Program-made: the position numbers and the translations under genes
Shown here: piece by piece, positions 48,887 through 59,350 of the stretch
Numbering within the stretch: the first letter of the stretch is position 1
Layout of the letters: each line of letters opens with the position of its first letter
The notes under the pieces: model-generated
Seen by the model: the letters and a program-made list of their open reading frames with translations, nothing else
Told to the model about the DNA's origin: nothing
Databases searched by the model: none
Assembly (NCBI GenBank): GCA_013054445.1
Contig: JAAMPI010000035.1
Coordinates: 1-64,000, forward strand
DNA: 64,000 bases
Source: Cudoniella acicularis
Taxonomy: Eukaryota; Ascomycota; Leotiomycetes; Helotiales; Helotiaceae
Direction of reading: 5' to 3'

Positions 48887-51445
48887 TATGCTGACTTGAG
48901 TTGCGGAAGTGTCATGTTCCAATTCTAGCATTTTGGGGAATGGCGTTCAAGTGAATTACCTAGGTATTGATGAGAGAATTGGCTCCTTTTTTGAAGCTGA
49001 AGCTGGTGTCCTTTAAAACGGGTGGGTGATGATACAGAGCGAAGTTTTTATTGGTTGTTACTTCCCTAAATCTGTTTGTATTCCGAAGCAAGTCGCCGTC
49101 GAGTGGAGTCGTAGCACGTCGCGTATTTGGTATTGTGTAGCCAAAAAGGGGCCAGGCCTCAAGTTGAAAAGATAGTAGCTTCTTCAATTCAAGCAATTTG
49201 ATGCTCGGAATAAGAGACTCCTATTTTTCGGTCACTTTGGGTGAATCTAGATGAGCTGTTTGAGAGCGAAGTGGAATTTGCGAATTCACCTTAACAGACG
49301 ACCGTCTCGAAAGTTATCGAAAACACTTCACACCTGTTTAGTGAATTCTTACCAACGAAGATCTCGGAATTTGGAGTTGTTGTTCTTGGGCCTTTGAGAA
49401 CTATTTTAGTACAAGAGCCCTCAACTATTTTTGTAATCACGTATTACTGCATTTTGCGCAGAAATCTTGCTGAACCTAACGAATTTTTACCATTGTTTAA
49501 AGAAAGGGATAATGCTTATGATCTCAGATACGCTGGTGGTAGCGCGCCTCAAAACCAACGCCTCGTAATCAGGATTTGAACGTGATGGTCATCCGGAAAT
49601 ACTTCAAGCTCTTTGCTCCGCGGAATCCGCTTTGCAGATGCTGATAACTCCGAAGGAGAGAGCAGGCAAGGAGGGTAAGATGTGTGGGCAGAATCAAGGG
49701 GATGTAACGGAATATAGGGGGCCCTGTAGACGTGCACTCTCCTTGGTAAGCGTGGTCTGACTCAGCCTACTTGCCTCGTATCTAGGTACATGTACAACTG
49801 CTTCAATTTCTTACTTCACCGCCCTTGTTGTGTACCATTTGATTTTGCTGAACAAACCTCGATTTCTAGATAAAATTTATAAGCACGCAACAACAATGTC
49901 TAGAAATGAGCACTATCTGAGTTCTCACAGCCCATATAGCCCTTGACATCAATGAAAATTTTTTTTAATGCAGCCGCTTTCTACAGAAAATACATCCTGC
50001 CACTCTTTCGTAAATTTAAAATACTCTTACTTGTTCTAGGCTGCTACTATCTGAAGAAATACCGGGGACAAAGTCCCACGAATTTCGAACCCACTTTATC
50101 AAAGAAAGGGGCTCGCTTAACAACTCTTTGACGAGAAAAGGGTACTGATACATTAATCATTGAAAATTTTCACACTTACAAGCCTTAACCATCACAGTTT
50201 GAAAAGAGCCAATAGATTCTCTGGAACATCGTGAATTTGAAATACTTGCCACAATCTCAATTCTTGGGTGTTTGCTAAGCATCCTTCGAGAGTTTCGCCG
50301 TCCTCCGGTAGAAAGCCCACAAAACACTTCAAAACAGCTAAATGGTTACTTATTCAAAGCGTATTCAAATATAGGAAACAAACAGAAAGAAAGAAGAGAT
50401 CACATTGCCTGCTTTATACGGAATGACATTTCATAGTAATATTTTCTTTGAAGTGTTGTGAGTGATGATGCACCCGGAAAATCACGATAAGGCATCTTTA
50501 TGAAATTACGACAAAAACACAAATTCCTAATCAAAGCCAGGGACCTTTTTATTAATTTACATTTCATCTTTGCTCCTCTATCTATATTGTCAAAAGTCAG
50601 TGATTGAATAAGGTTTTTTGAAAAATGCGTACAAGTACAACGTGGCTGCCTATTCAGGACCGCTATTTTTAGCGACCTTTAGTGTATGTGCGTAAGCTTA
50701 CAGCGTACCTAGGCCTGCTCGCTAATATTTAGCGTGTACTCGTCAAAATACAGTGCATGCCCACTAATTTCCAGCGAGTGCCCACTAAGCTATAGCGAAG
50801 AGAACCCCGAAGAATCTCAACACAGCGACTTGCGCATCACTAGGCCACTGCGCATGTGGTGCAGTTGGCTCAACAATGACGCGACTCCTCAGAATCCAAA
50901 AAAAAAATCACGAATCTGTTCTAAAGTAATTCGGAAGTGAGCAAGTATTCTCGTCTGCACTTACGCATGTTCGAGTTGCCAGAATGAATAAATGTTGTGC
51001 TAGTGTAGTGGACCTTCACGCCCCAAAATGGGGCATTGCACAATACGGCTGCAAGCATCTCTCTTGTCGCGAGTACTTCCCGCGATAAATATCTTTCATG
51101 GTAAGATTTCCCGCAAATTATGATATGGCCGAGTGCAGAATTAACCTGAGCTTCTCAACTGTGGTGAAAGATTAGCAGAGCGATTCTGCTGAGGAATGTC
51201 CGAGAGATTCGAAAAGAAGAAAAAGGCATCCACAAAAGGAAAAATAATTACAGTAAGATTAAAAGGTAATACAAGATCCACCATTGTTTGGGTATTGTTG
51301 TTCTAAAATGCATATACAAATTCATCGTCCGTTTCTATCTATCTGATATCAACTAAGAAATGTAGTCCTTTCCGCTTGTATCATACTCTGTGGCCATTTA
51401 AAATGTGCTCAAAACTAAAAACCCAATACTTTTCTTGGAAGGCAC
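48887..51445. other. 2.5-kb AT-rich gene-free stretch
   Basis: No conserved reading frame. Base composition becomes clearly AT-rich from about 49200 to 51300, with the 21-bp repeat at 50723. A tRNA-like T-loop word at 49570 was rejected. It could be relic transposon DNA, but no recognisable protein fragment remains. Confidence 0.5.
50723..50806 (+). repeat. Degenerate 21-bp tandem repeat, four units
   Basis: Units start at 50723, 50744, 50765 and 50786 with the pattern TAAtatttAGCGtgtaCtCgt, sharing TAA...AGCG at fixed positions. Related words (AGCGACC, CAGCGTACC) precede the array from about 50668, suggesting more decayed copies. It is not in a reading frame. Confidence 0.6.
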
Positions 51446-53064
51446 TTATTGGCCACCAATTTGTCCCTTGGGAACAGGTCGAACCCAAGAGAACAAAACA
51501 TTAACACCGATGGAGATACCGCCAATGATCGCGATGACCTGGCCATAGTTGACACCGTTATATCTGAAGATGATGGCAAAGATGATACCTCCCAAGTTAC
51601 CGAAACCACCGACAAATCCGGACAAGATGCCATTAGCGAAGGGATGGACGTGGGGAACAATGGAGAAGTTGGCACCATTAGAAGCATCCAAGAAGATGGC
51701 AAGACCAGCGAAAAGACCGAACATGGTAGCTTCGCTGTGGGAGTCAGTAATACCAATCGCGATCTGGAACACTCCGGTGGTAATAGCACAGAAGAGCAGC
51801 CACATCTTCTTGGCCCAGACAGATTTGGTATAGCCGTAGATGATGTCGGAAACAAGGCCACCAGCGGGACGGAAGACAAAGTTGAGGAGACCGAACATGG
51901 CAGCCCATTGACCACTACCAGTTTGTCCGAGCTTGGGGAAGTTCTTCAAGTAGTAGGCACCGATGATAGAGTTGATTGCGAGTTCAGCACCTGGAGCACC
52001 TTTGTTAATAATTGTGATATTATTTGGGAAGAAGATAGCTTACCGAAAGAGCAAGCATAAGGAGCAGCAAGAGCCCAGGTCTGGAGTGAGAAGATGACAC
52101 CCATTGCCTCCTTGAAAGTTGGTGCAACAATGACTTCTCCTTGAGCAGCATCAATCTCAGTGACTTCCGTGGAGCCCTCGACATCGGCCTTCTCGCTCTT
52201 CTCGCCGCTTTCCTTGACAGAGGATTCCGAGACCTCTCCAGCTACAAGGCTGTCAATAACGGTGTGGCGGTCAGCCCATGCACCGTTTGGAGAATCCTCA
52301 GCAGTGAAAAGGATACCCGCAGCAATCGCAGTAATGATGATGAATGGAACAACGAAGGCCACTCTCCACGCAACGTGAGCTGTCAAGTGATGGTTGGCAA
52401 CCAGGGAGTCAAAAATGGCGGGCATGACGAAATACTGAACCCCATATTAGCAAAGGAGACATGAGCAGGAGGTCGCAAGGGACTGACAGTAATACCGCCA
52501 CCTGCATTTCCCCATCCACCAGCCAAGGCATTGGCAGTTCCGACAACACTTTTGTCGAAGAAACCGGTGCACCAAACTTGGCAAGGAACAAAGGATGCAC
52601 CGAGAATACCGATGAAAAATCGGAGAGCGATTAAGCCATTTGGTGTTGTGACAAGGCCAGCCATTGCGGTGGGAATGGCACCAGCAAGAAGACAGCCAAC
52701 GAACACATAACGAGGACCAAAGCGATCACAAAGAGGACCAGCAAGCATACGGACAACGAGTGTGCCAAGGAGACTAGTAATGTTTGAGTTGGCCACGTCG
52801 TTTGTACTCATGTTAAGATCCTTCTTGATCGTAAGGGTCAATAGCGGTGGGAACGCATACCTGTGTGGCTTGTCAGTGATGTGTCATGTCTAAATACGAC
52901 AAAGGTTAACTACCATGAAAGGAATGCGACCATGAAACCCGACCAGGAAAAGAGAAATGTTCGGCCATATTTGTTTATGGGGTTGAAGATAGGAATCGAG
53001 CGTGCTTTCTGATTCAAAGGATTGACTCTGGGGCGGCCCAGAGATGCGATGCCTTAAAAGGCAT
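51446..53064 (-). CDS. NrtA/CrnA-type nitrate transporter, with one-base break near the N-terminus
   Basis: High-affinity nitrate/nitrite importer of the MFS NNP family in the plasma membrane. Four exons on the minus strand (53064-52914, 52860-52488, 52434-52044, 51990-51446) give 486 residues if one base is supplied. Both nitrate signature regions are present: GGWGNAGGG in TM5 and GGFGNLGG in TM11, plus the long charged cytosolic loop (EDSPNG...[12 protein letters not shown]) typical of fungal members. The problem is in exon 1: the expected start [13 protein letters not shown] and the following [12 protein letters not shown] are in different frames, one base short at about 53022. No alternative ATG or intron rescues it. 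Two GATA-factor sites lie upstream. No nitrate or nitrite reductase gene is adjacent. Confidence 0.75.
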
Positions 53065-55120
53065 ATTTACAACGATTTTTATGCGGATGGCGATTGCCTG
53101 ATTTATAAGATAGATCCGGAAGCTCGATATGGCGGAAGTTGAAAAGGAAGGAATGAAGATTGCCGAGTTCGAATGCTTGATGAGATCATGTTTGCAGAGA
53201 TCTCTACAGCATATATAGGAGCATGTGAAATGTCCCCAAATCTATTCTTGAGGTCAAATATCTCCTTGGGCCCGACATTTCCTTATCTTGAAAGCCTTAG
53301 GAGTACCAGTGCTTCCTTTTCCACGGCTCCAGATCTGCGAAGGCGCATTACGCCATGTGTCCTCTAGGGGCCAGATGAGCAAGACAAGCTCCCGACAGAT
53401 GTCTTCGATAATTTTGAAATAATGGAAATGGAGGATAAAGCCAGAACCACTCTCCTTCCCTCCACGGAGATACTATAGTGGGCACTAGAAATCTAATGTG
53501 TACTAGCTTCTTCGTACTTTCGAAGGAAAAGAAAAATCCCAATCGATACTCAAAACAAAAATAGAAACTAACGACCCACGAAATTCATTTGAAGCATTTT
53601 TTTGAATGTATTGAATGTCACCAAGACTTCAATTTGTTCCTCGGATTCCAGAAGTTGGTGAACGCGAGTTTATTCACAAAATCTCGGTGTCACGTCCGTG
53701 GAAAATGCAATATTGATAAGTCGAGACGTGTAGCACGGATGAATGTATTCACAACCCCACGCCCATAGATAACAAAGATGGGACCAGGGGTATCAGCCAA
53801 AGAATGACAGCCAAAAGCTTAGCGATATCACTTTGCGCCGATGGCTTTCAATTTTAGAGACCCAAGTCCCACTTGGGGCCTTGGCTGCCTTTATAATCTT
53901 CCCGATGATTGCGGAGAAACCGGAGAAGCATGCAATTCCACGTTTCTTTGAGAGATGGCAAGATAAGAGTGCCGCTATGATGGTTCCGTGTCCCACATCT
54001 CCATCGTCTTCTCGATTATAAACGTCGGATATTTGCACAGGATGTGAGAGAACAACGAAAGAGAACATTCTCCTGCAGCAGCGTTAAGAAACCCCGTGAA
54101 GCATGTGGCTAGTACTTATGAACATCGAGTGAGGTTCTGCTTTTTGTTACGATAAGGATCCCAACACCTTCAAAAAGTTTCAAACGGTATCCAAGATTTT
54201 TCAGGCAATTCACATGAGAATCTCTCCTTGTTTGATGCTACTTGAGCTGAACCTTTTCCCTTAGTCGTTCTCTTGAATTGCACCCCCAAAACCCCCAACA
54301 CCTCAGAGGTATAAAAGATCACGTGTGGACTACATGTGATCGAAACGGATGTTGTCATATCCTGGATGATTCCTGAAGAGGATTTCGAGCAAAGATTTTT
54401 CAGTATCTTCACTACGCTGCAGCGATTTTACTTCCATTGTGATATCTAGCCCGTTTGACTTTTTGATTATTGGAGAGGTCAGATGTCTTATGAAGTAACT
54501 AAGCTCTGATGGCGACCAGGAGTTGTGACTGTTGCGTACTGTGCTGCTAAAATTTCGGGTATTTCTCCTCCTTACAATACCTCTTGCGATGGTGGTGGTG
54601 GTGAATAGTCGCCCTCCGTTTTGCAATTTGTACGGCGCGTCGAGGCTCACCAAACAAATGCGGACGGAACGGATGGTGATCATCTGCATGTTGCCTGGTT
54701 ACACAACCCCGCAGTAAATATTAATCATTGGCGGAAAGAACAGAGCAGAGAAGGACGGTAGAATGCGAATTTTCGAATTTTAACTGCCGGATAGAAGCGG
54801 CCCCGGAATACTTTATGTCAAGTCGCATTTTGAGTGGTCAGCTGCAAGGGCGAACTTCAAGTCATTTCGTGGCGGACGTCCAAAGGCTTTAACAGGTAAT
54901 AATAGTCGACTACAAGCACGGCTCTACTTTGATGAATGCAATGACGGAGGCCACGCACAAGTGCTGAAGGTAAAGGGCGTCCCAATCGCATTTGCTTTCT
55001 GGAATTGATATCTTAATCGCAGGGATAGTACCGGCAGATCGACCATAGCTATACTTCATAACATTTAAACTCTTCTCTCCTTCAAGTCTCTTGCTTTTTA
55101 AAACATTCTTCGATTTCGAG
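53065..55120. other. Intergenic: promoters of the nitrate transporter and the FAD oxidase
   Basis: 2 kb between divergent genes. Scattered short frames only. A cacgtg lies near 54320. No gene recognised. Confidence 0.5.
53108..53288 (-). promoter_or_regulatory. Two candidate GATA-factor sites upstream of the nitrate transporter
   Basis: agatag at 53108 (plus) and agataa (as ttatct at 53283 on the plus strand) lie 44 and 219 bp before the transporter ATG. AreA/NIT2-type nitrogen regulators bind HGATAR and control nitrate genes in fungi. The sites are short, so chance occurrence is quite possible. Confidence 0.3.
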
Positions 55121-57021
55121 ATGTTGTTGTTCCTCATGGCATTTCTTGCTCTTTTGGACATTGGATTCGCATTACCGAACCCAAACTCTTCGTTTCCTTT
55201 CGAAGACTTGTTGTCCAGTCCGGAGAGGTTTGGTTTCCCAACTTGGGGACAGAGTTTGAATGTACAGGCTGAGAACCTGAGGGATGATGTTGAGTCTGGA
55301 GAGCTGAATAATTGCCAATTTGCGGTTGAGTTTCCCACAAATGCCTTTGTAACCCTTCTGACGTTTAAAGTGTGTTTTTTTAACACTACTTGTCCCATCA
55401 AGCGTTACCTCGTCTTCAGCGCTAGGATATATACCACTTCCCTACTGGTCAGTCCAGCAGGCCGAACTGACGCCAACTTGCCGCATCGATGTTTCTTCAG
55501 CTCAAGATATCTCGACTACTATCAAAGTCTCAAAATTAACTCAATGTCCTTTTGTTGTCAAGAGCGGTGGCCATGCAGCATTTGCGGGCGGGTCGTCTAT
55601 CCAGAATGGCATGCTAATAAACATGGCTAGGTTAAATATGGTATCTCTAAGTGATGACCGTAAGATAACCAAAGTTGGGCCCGGAAACACGTGGTATGAT
55701 GTTTATAAGAAGCTGGATCCGCTTGGAGCTTCTGTTGTAGGTGGAAGAGAGGCCGGGGTTGGAGTTGGTGGACTGGCTTTAGGTGGTAAGTTATATTTGC
55801 CTTTCCTGAACTCCAACCTATCTCTTTGAGGAAAATTTGACTGGAGACATCAATCGACTTTTGACCTTGCTTCTAAGTCGAAAACAGGCGGCATATCATA
55901 TTTCTCTGGTCGATATGGCTGGGCATGTGACAATGTCCTCAATTATGAAGTTGTTTTGGCAAATAGCTCCATCGTGAATGCCTCGCCAACCAAATACTCA
56001 GATCTTTACTGGGCACTCCGTGGTGGATCGGGAACAAACTTTGGCGTCATCTCAAGGTTTGACCTCGCAACATTCGAACAAGGCTTATTGTGGGGAGGAA
56101 GCAGGTTTTACTCCATGGACAAGAATATATCTCTTTCAGAAGCATTTTCGAATTTCGTCGTAGACGCACCCACAGATGATTTTGCACATCTTTATCTTGC
56201 ATTTGTATATGCGTCAGAGCTTGGAGGGTTCGCCGCTAATACTGGTCCCGTTTATGGCTTGCCAGTTGCAAACCCTCCAATCTTTGCAGAGCTGGAAAAA
56301 ATTCCGTATGTAGAAGATGCGACTGGATTTTCGAACTTGACATCCTTGACTGTCGCACTTAACCAGACAGCGTTTCTCAGGTAAGATTGGTGATTGTGTA
56401 TTCCATCAGATAGCGCTGACGATTTTCAGAGAAGTGTATACATTCCTCTTATTTTGGTAATTTTGAACTGCGACGCATGGCTAATTCGCGATGCGAGGAT
56501 AGCTTTAAGACAGTGACGTTCAACAACGATGCGACTCTCATTAAAGAAGTCATCGAAATCTTTGTAGAGGAAGCCAGTGCAGTGCTTGACGTTCCCGGAA
56601 TAATCCCAGCATTCGCTTTCCAACCGATTTCGCTCAATATTATTGATAAAATGACGAAGAATGGTGGAAATGTTCTTGGACTATCGTCCTCTAGTGGGCC
56701 ACTGACTAGTAACCTTCCTATCGTTGCCCGGTTGAGCTTGAGCTGATACCACCAGTAATGAATTTAAATTGGGGGTGGTCTAATTCCGCCGATGATGCCA
56801 GGGTTTTTGCTGCTGTCGATAGCTTTATCTCTCGAAGCGTTGACTTGGCAAAATCCAGAGCTTTAAACAATCGATTCATCTACATGAACTATGCAAGCCT
56901 AGATCAGGATGTTTTCGCGGGGTATGGCCAAGACAATTTGAATAGACTGAGGGCCATTCAGAAGAAATATGACCCCGATGGGGTATTCAAAAGGCTGCAG
57001 CCAGGGTATTTTAAGCTGTGA
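55121..57021 (+). CDS. Secreted FAD-linked oxidase (berberine-bridge-enzyme-like)
   Basis: Signal peptide (MLLFLMAFLALLDIGFAL) followed by a PCMH-type FAD domain and a BBE C-terminus. Likely exons are 55121-55373, 55420-55785, 55888-56380, 56503-56708 and 56756-57021, about 527 residues. FAD attachment is suggested by KSGGHAAFAG (His) and GRYGWACDN (Cys), giving possible bicovalent flavin. GGLALGGGISYFSG, YWALRGGSGTNFGV and the terminal KKYDPDGVFKRLQPGYF are family hallmarks. Members oxidise alcohols, sugars or alkaloid-like substrates with O2. The substrate is unknown. The 47-nt intron at 56709-56755 restores GPLTIMNL. The first intron is uncertain, and intron 4 may instead split around a 4-nt exon at 56430. 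Confidence 0.72.
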
Positions 57022-57340
57022 TACTGCTTGCAAGACCTAGATGGATAGCATCATAATATTCTTTGAAAACAAATGGGTATTAATGGCATTTGCGGCTTCA
57101 GTTAAATATGTAATTCTATACCATTTGAATTAGTTGAGAGCAGGTGTTGCAATAGGGCTCGAGGCGGAGAGGTAACGAAGCCGAAGAGTCGTCTGTTGCT
57201 GACGACGTTGTAGTTCGGGCCTGATTGTTATGCTTCGTCACCCAGAATTCCAGGTGTTGCCCCAGGATCATCATTATTTCACTCGATATTTGATGATGGC
57301 CATGTTGTTGGTTTCTAATATTGTGCATATATTGGCTATG
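57022..57340. other. Convergent intergenic region
   Basis: Short AT-rich spacer between the stops of the FAD oxidase and TSR3. It probably holds both polyadenylation regions. Confidence 0.55.
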
Positions 57341-58519
57341 CTACCATTTCTTTGGTGCCCCAACAACTGTCCTAGAGAAGACTGCACTAGCCAAAGGCTC
57401 GGATGCTTTGGCTCTCTGCTTGGCTTGGATGCCAATTCTGTCCGTGACGGGGGTTGCATTGATAATATTGTCAAATTCATCGTCGTCTCCATTATCGGAA
57501 TCTGGCTCAACTTCCGAGTCTTCTTTCAGAGGGACTGGTCGTGATATCTTCTCAAGTGCTAGCTTTTGTCCAGTATCTTTCGGGTTCGAAAAGGGCTTAG
57601 AAGCCAAGACTCGGCGTCGCAATTCTGCCATTTCTTCTTCATCATCTTCGTCGTCTGAGATATCGAATGGATCTTTTGCCTCTTCATCGTTGGTAGCCTG
57701 AATACCCTTTTCCGGTTTCTTTCCGAGGTATATTCCGTCAATCTCATCGTCTTCTCTGTCACCATCCTCTCCTTCGGCATCTTCATCCTCATCCTCGTCC
57801 GAACTGACAGGCGCTCGGTGGTTTGTATTTCCTCCTTTCCAAATATCTGTTTCGGGGCCATCTTCTCCTTCCGCTCTGCTGTCCGCATATTCCTTTTCTA
57901 GTCTGGTCATCCATGCTTCTTCTGTCTTTTTTATATCTGCCTCGTCTGTGCACGCAGCGTAGCGCTTCAATATCGATGAATTGATTTCGAGAAATGCCGG
58001 CCCGTACGAGAAGTGTGACAAAACCTCCTCTGCCCATTCAGGATGGCCGCAGATATAAAATGCTGCCCCCAATGCCTCCACGCAATTCAATCTCCAAGGC
58101 TTCCCGTAATTGACACTATTCGCAGCAACTAGGTAAGGCAGTAATCTCTCGCATTTGCCACCAATCTTTGGCCATGGTACCTCCTTCACCCTCGCCCACG
58201 AACATTCTACGACAGCGGCACCGTATTGCTCCATGAGTTCTCGATCGGCTGGGGAAATGGTTTGCTTTGCATTGGGGCTGATAATAACGCCAGAATGTTT
58301 CTGGCCAACGTGGAGCTCGCGCATGAGTCCAATCTTCATGAGCTTCTTGCCTGAGCATCTCTTTGGGTCGCAATGGCCCAGATCCCAACATGCTGCTTTG
58401 AAGGAGGGGCGCGAAGAGGGGTCGCCATTTTCGTCATCGTTTCGAGGACCTCTAGATTTTGGTGCATTGTTGTATTTCTTGCCTCGTGAGGAAAACCCGT
58501 CCTTCTTGTGTCGCACCAT
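57341..58519 (-). CDS. TSR3: 18S rRNA aminocarboxypropyltransferase Tsr3
   Basis: Adds the aminocarboxypropyl group from S-adenosylmethionine to the hypermodified m1acp3-pseudouridine of 18S rRNA, late in cytoplasmic 40S maturation. Intronless, 392 residues from MVRHKKDGFSSRGKK. The conserved core is clear: DLGHCDPKRCSGKKLMK (about 46-62), ISPNAKQTISPADRE, VVECSWARVKEVPW, LPYLVAANSVNYGKPWRLNCVEALGAAFYICGH and FSYGPAFLEINSSILKRYAAC. The C-terminal half (about 215-392) is a long acidic, disordered tail, longer than in yeast. An upstream in-frame stretch lacks an ATG. The gene is head-to-head with the GGA gene, 831 bp apart. Confidence 0.93.
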   Translation of the reverse strand: MVRHKKDGFSSRGKKYNNAPKSRGPRNDDENGDPSSRPSFKAACWDLGHCDPKRCSGKKLMKIGLMRELHVGQKHSGVIISPNAKQTISPADRELMEQYGAAVVECSWARVKEVPWPKIGGKCERLLPYLVAANSVNYGKPWRLNCVEALGAAFYICGHPEWAEEVLSHFSYGPAFLEINSSILKRYAACTDEADIKKTEEAWMTRLEKEYADSRAEGEDGPETDIWKGGNTNHRAPVSSDEDEDEDAEGEDGDREDDEIDGIYLGKKPEKGIQATNDEEAKDPFDISDDEDDEEEMAELRRRVLASKPFSNPKDTGQKLALEKISRPVPLKEDSEVEPDSDNGDDDEFDNIINATPVTDRIGIQAKQRAKASEPLASAVFSRTVVGAPKKW

Positions 58520-59350
58520 GATGAGGCGTTCGAATTTTCTGATCGTGGTGGTATTGAGAAGCAAAGTTGAAAGTGTAGATCCGCAAAAGTATCTAGGTAG
58601 GTAGGGATTACACAGGAAAAGCGGCACGCCAGAATGACAGTTGTTTAGCAGAAATTCATATATGAGACCACACTCAAAAAAAATTTTTTTTTTTGAGAGA
58701 AATGCTCTTGATTAATCGAGTGTATATTTTTGACTTACTAGGTTGTAAGAGAAACAAAAGCTGCAGAATAGTGGGCAGCACATAGAGCTTGTCTGGTGTC
58801 ATAAGTTCATCGCACTTGCCGCTTTATCACCACTTTACTCTACTGTAAAAGAGTGTTCTACAAGCTGCTAGTGGATGTATAGGGATATCTTTCAAATTCT
58901 TATCAAAAGAAGATGTTAGGTGGAATAGTAATCTTTCATGTATTCCTTTAGATTCATGGCTGAACTAGTACTTGAAACATCTCAGGAATCGCCTATGAAT
59001 AATAATGGAGTTGGACATCTCTGGATTACTGGGCACCACGTATTTGCTATTCTTTTGCTTTAGCATACACAGCCCCAAAGCATTTATTTTCTCATAATCT
59101 CATTGGAGTTTTTGAGGATTCTCAAGAGAATGATACATTCTGTACTTTCAAAAGTTCCACTTAGTATGACACTCACGTGAATTCCCAAGGCTACAGTACC
59201 ACAGACTACGCCCTCGCTTCGGATCGTCGTCAGAGTTCGCGATTCCCCCACCATCTGCGCCTCTGATTCCTGACAGCTTGCGCTTCAAACAGGCAGCCGT
59301 TAAAATCTTTCTTTTAAATACCAGTGGTGATCGCACCTCCGACTCCTCCA
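58520..59350. promoter_or_regulatory. Divergent promoter region, TSR3 / GGA
   Basis: 831 bp with a central A/T palindrome (listed separately), AT-rich flanks and no supported coding frame. Confidence 0.5.
58673..58697. promoter_or_regulatory. Poly(dA:dT) inverted repeat in the TSR3/GGA promoter
   Basis: CTC plus 8 A followed by 11 T plus GAG forms a near-perfect palindrome 154 bp upstream of the TSR3 ATG. Poly(dA:dT) tracts exclude nucleosomes in fungal promoters and often work in both directions, which fits a shared divergent promoter. Function is inferred. Confidence 0.45.

Noticed and set aside
49538..49640. tRNA-like T-loop word (gttcaaatcc on the minus strand)
   Set aside because: No acceptor stem pairs with it, the T stem has a mismatch and no A box lies at the right distance.
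56701..56756. Apparent frameshift in the FAD oxidase before MNLNWGW
   Set aside because: A 47-nt intron with gtaacc donor, ctgat branch and ccaccag acceptor restores GPLTIMNL exactly, so it is splicing, not a break.
57559..58391. Several long frames overlapping TSR3
   Set aside because: They are shadows of the acidic TSR3 tail in other frames.
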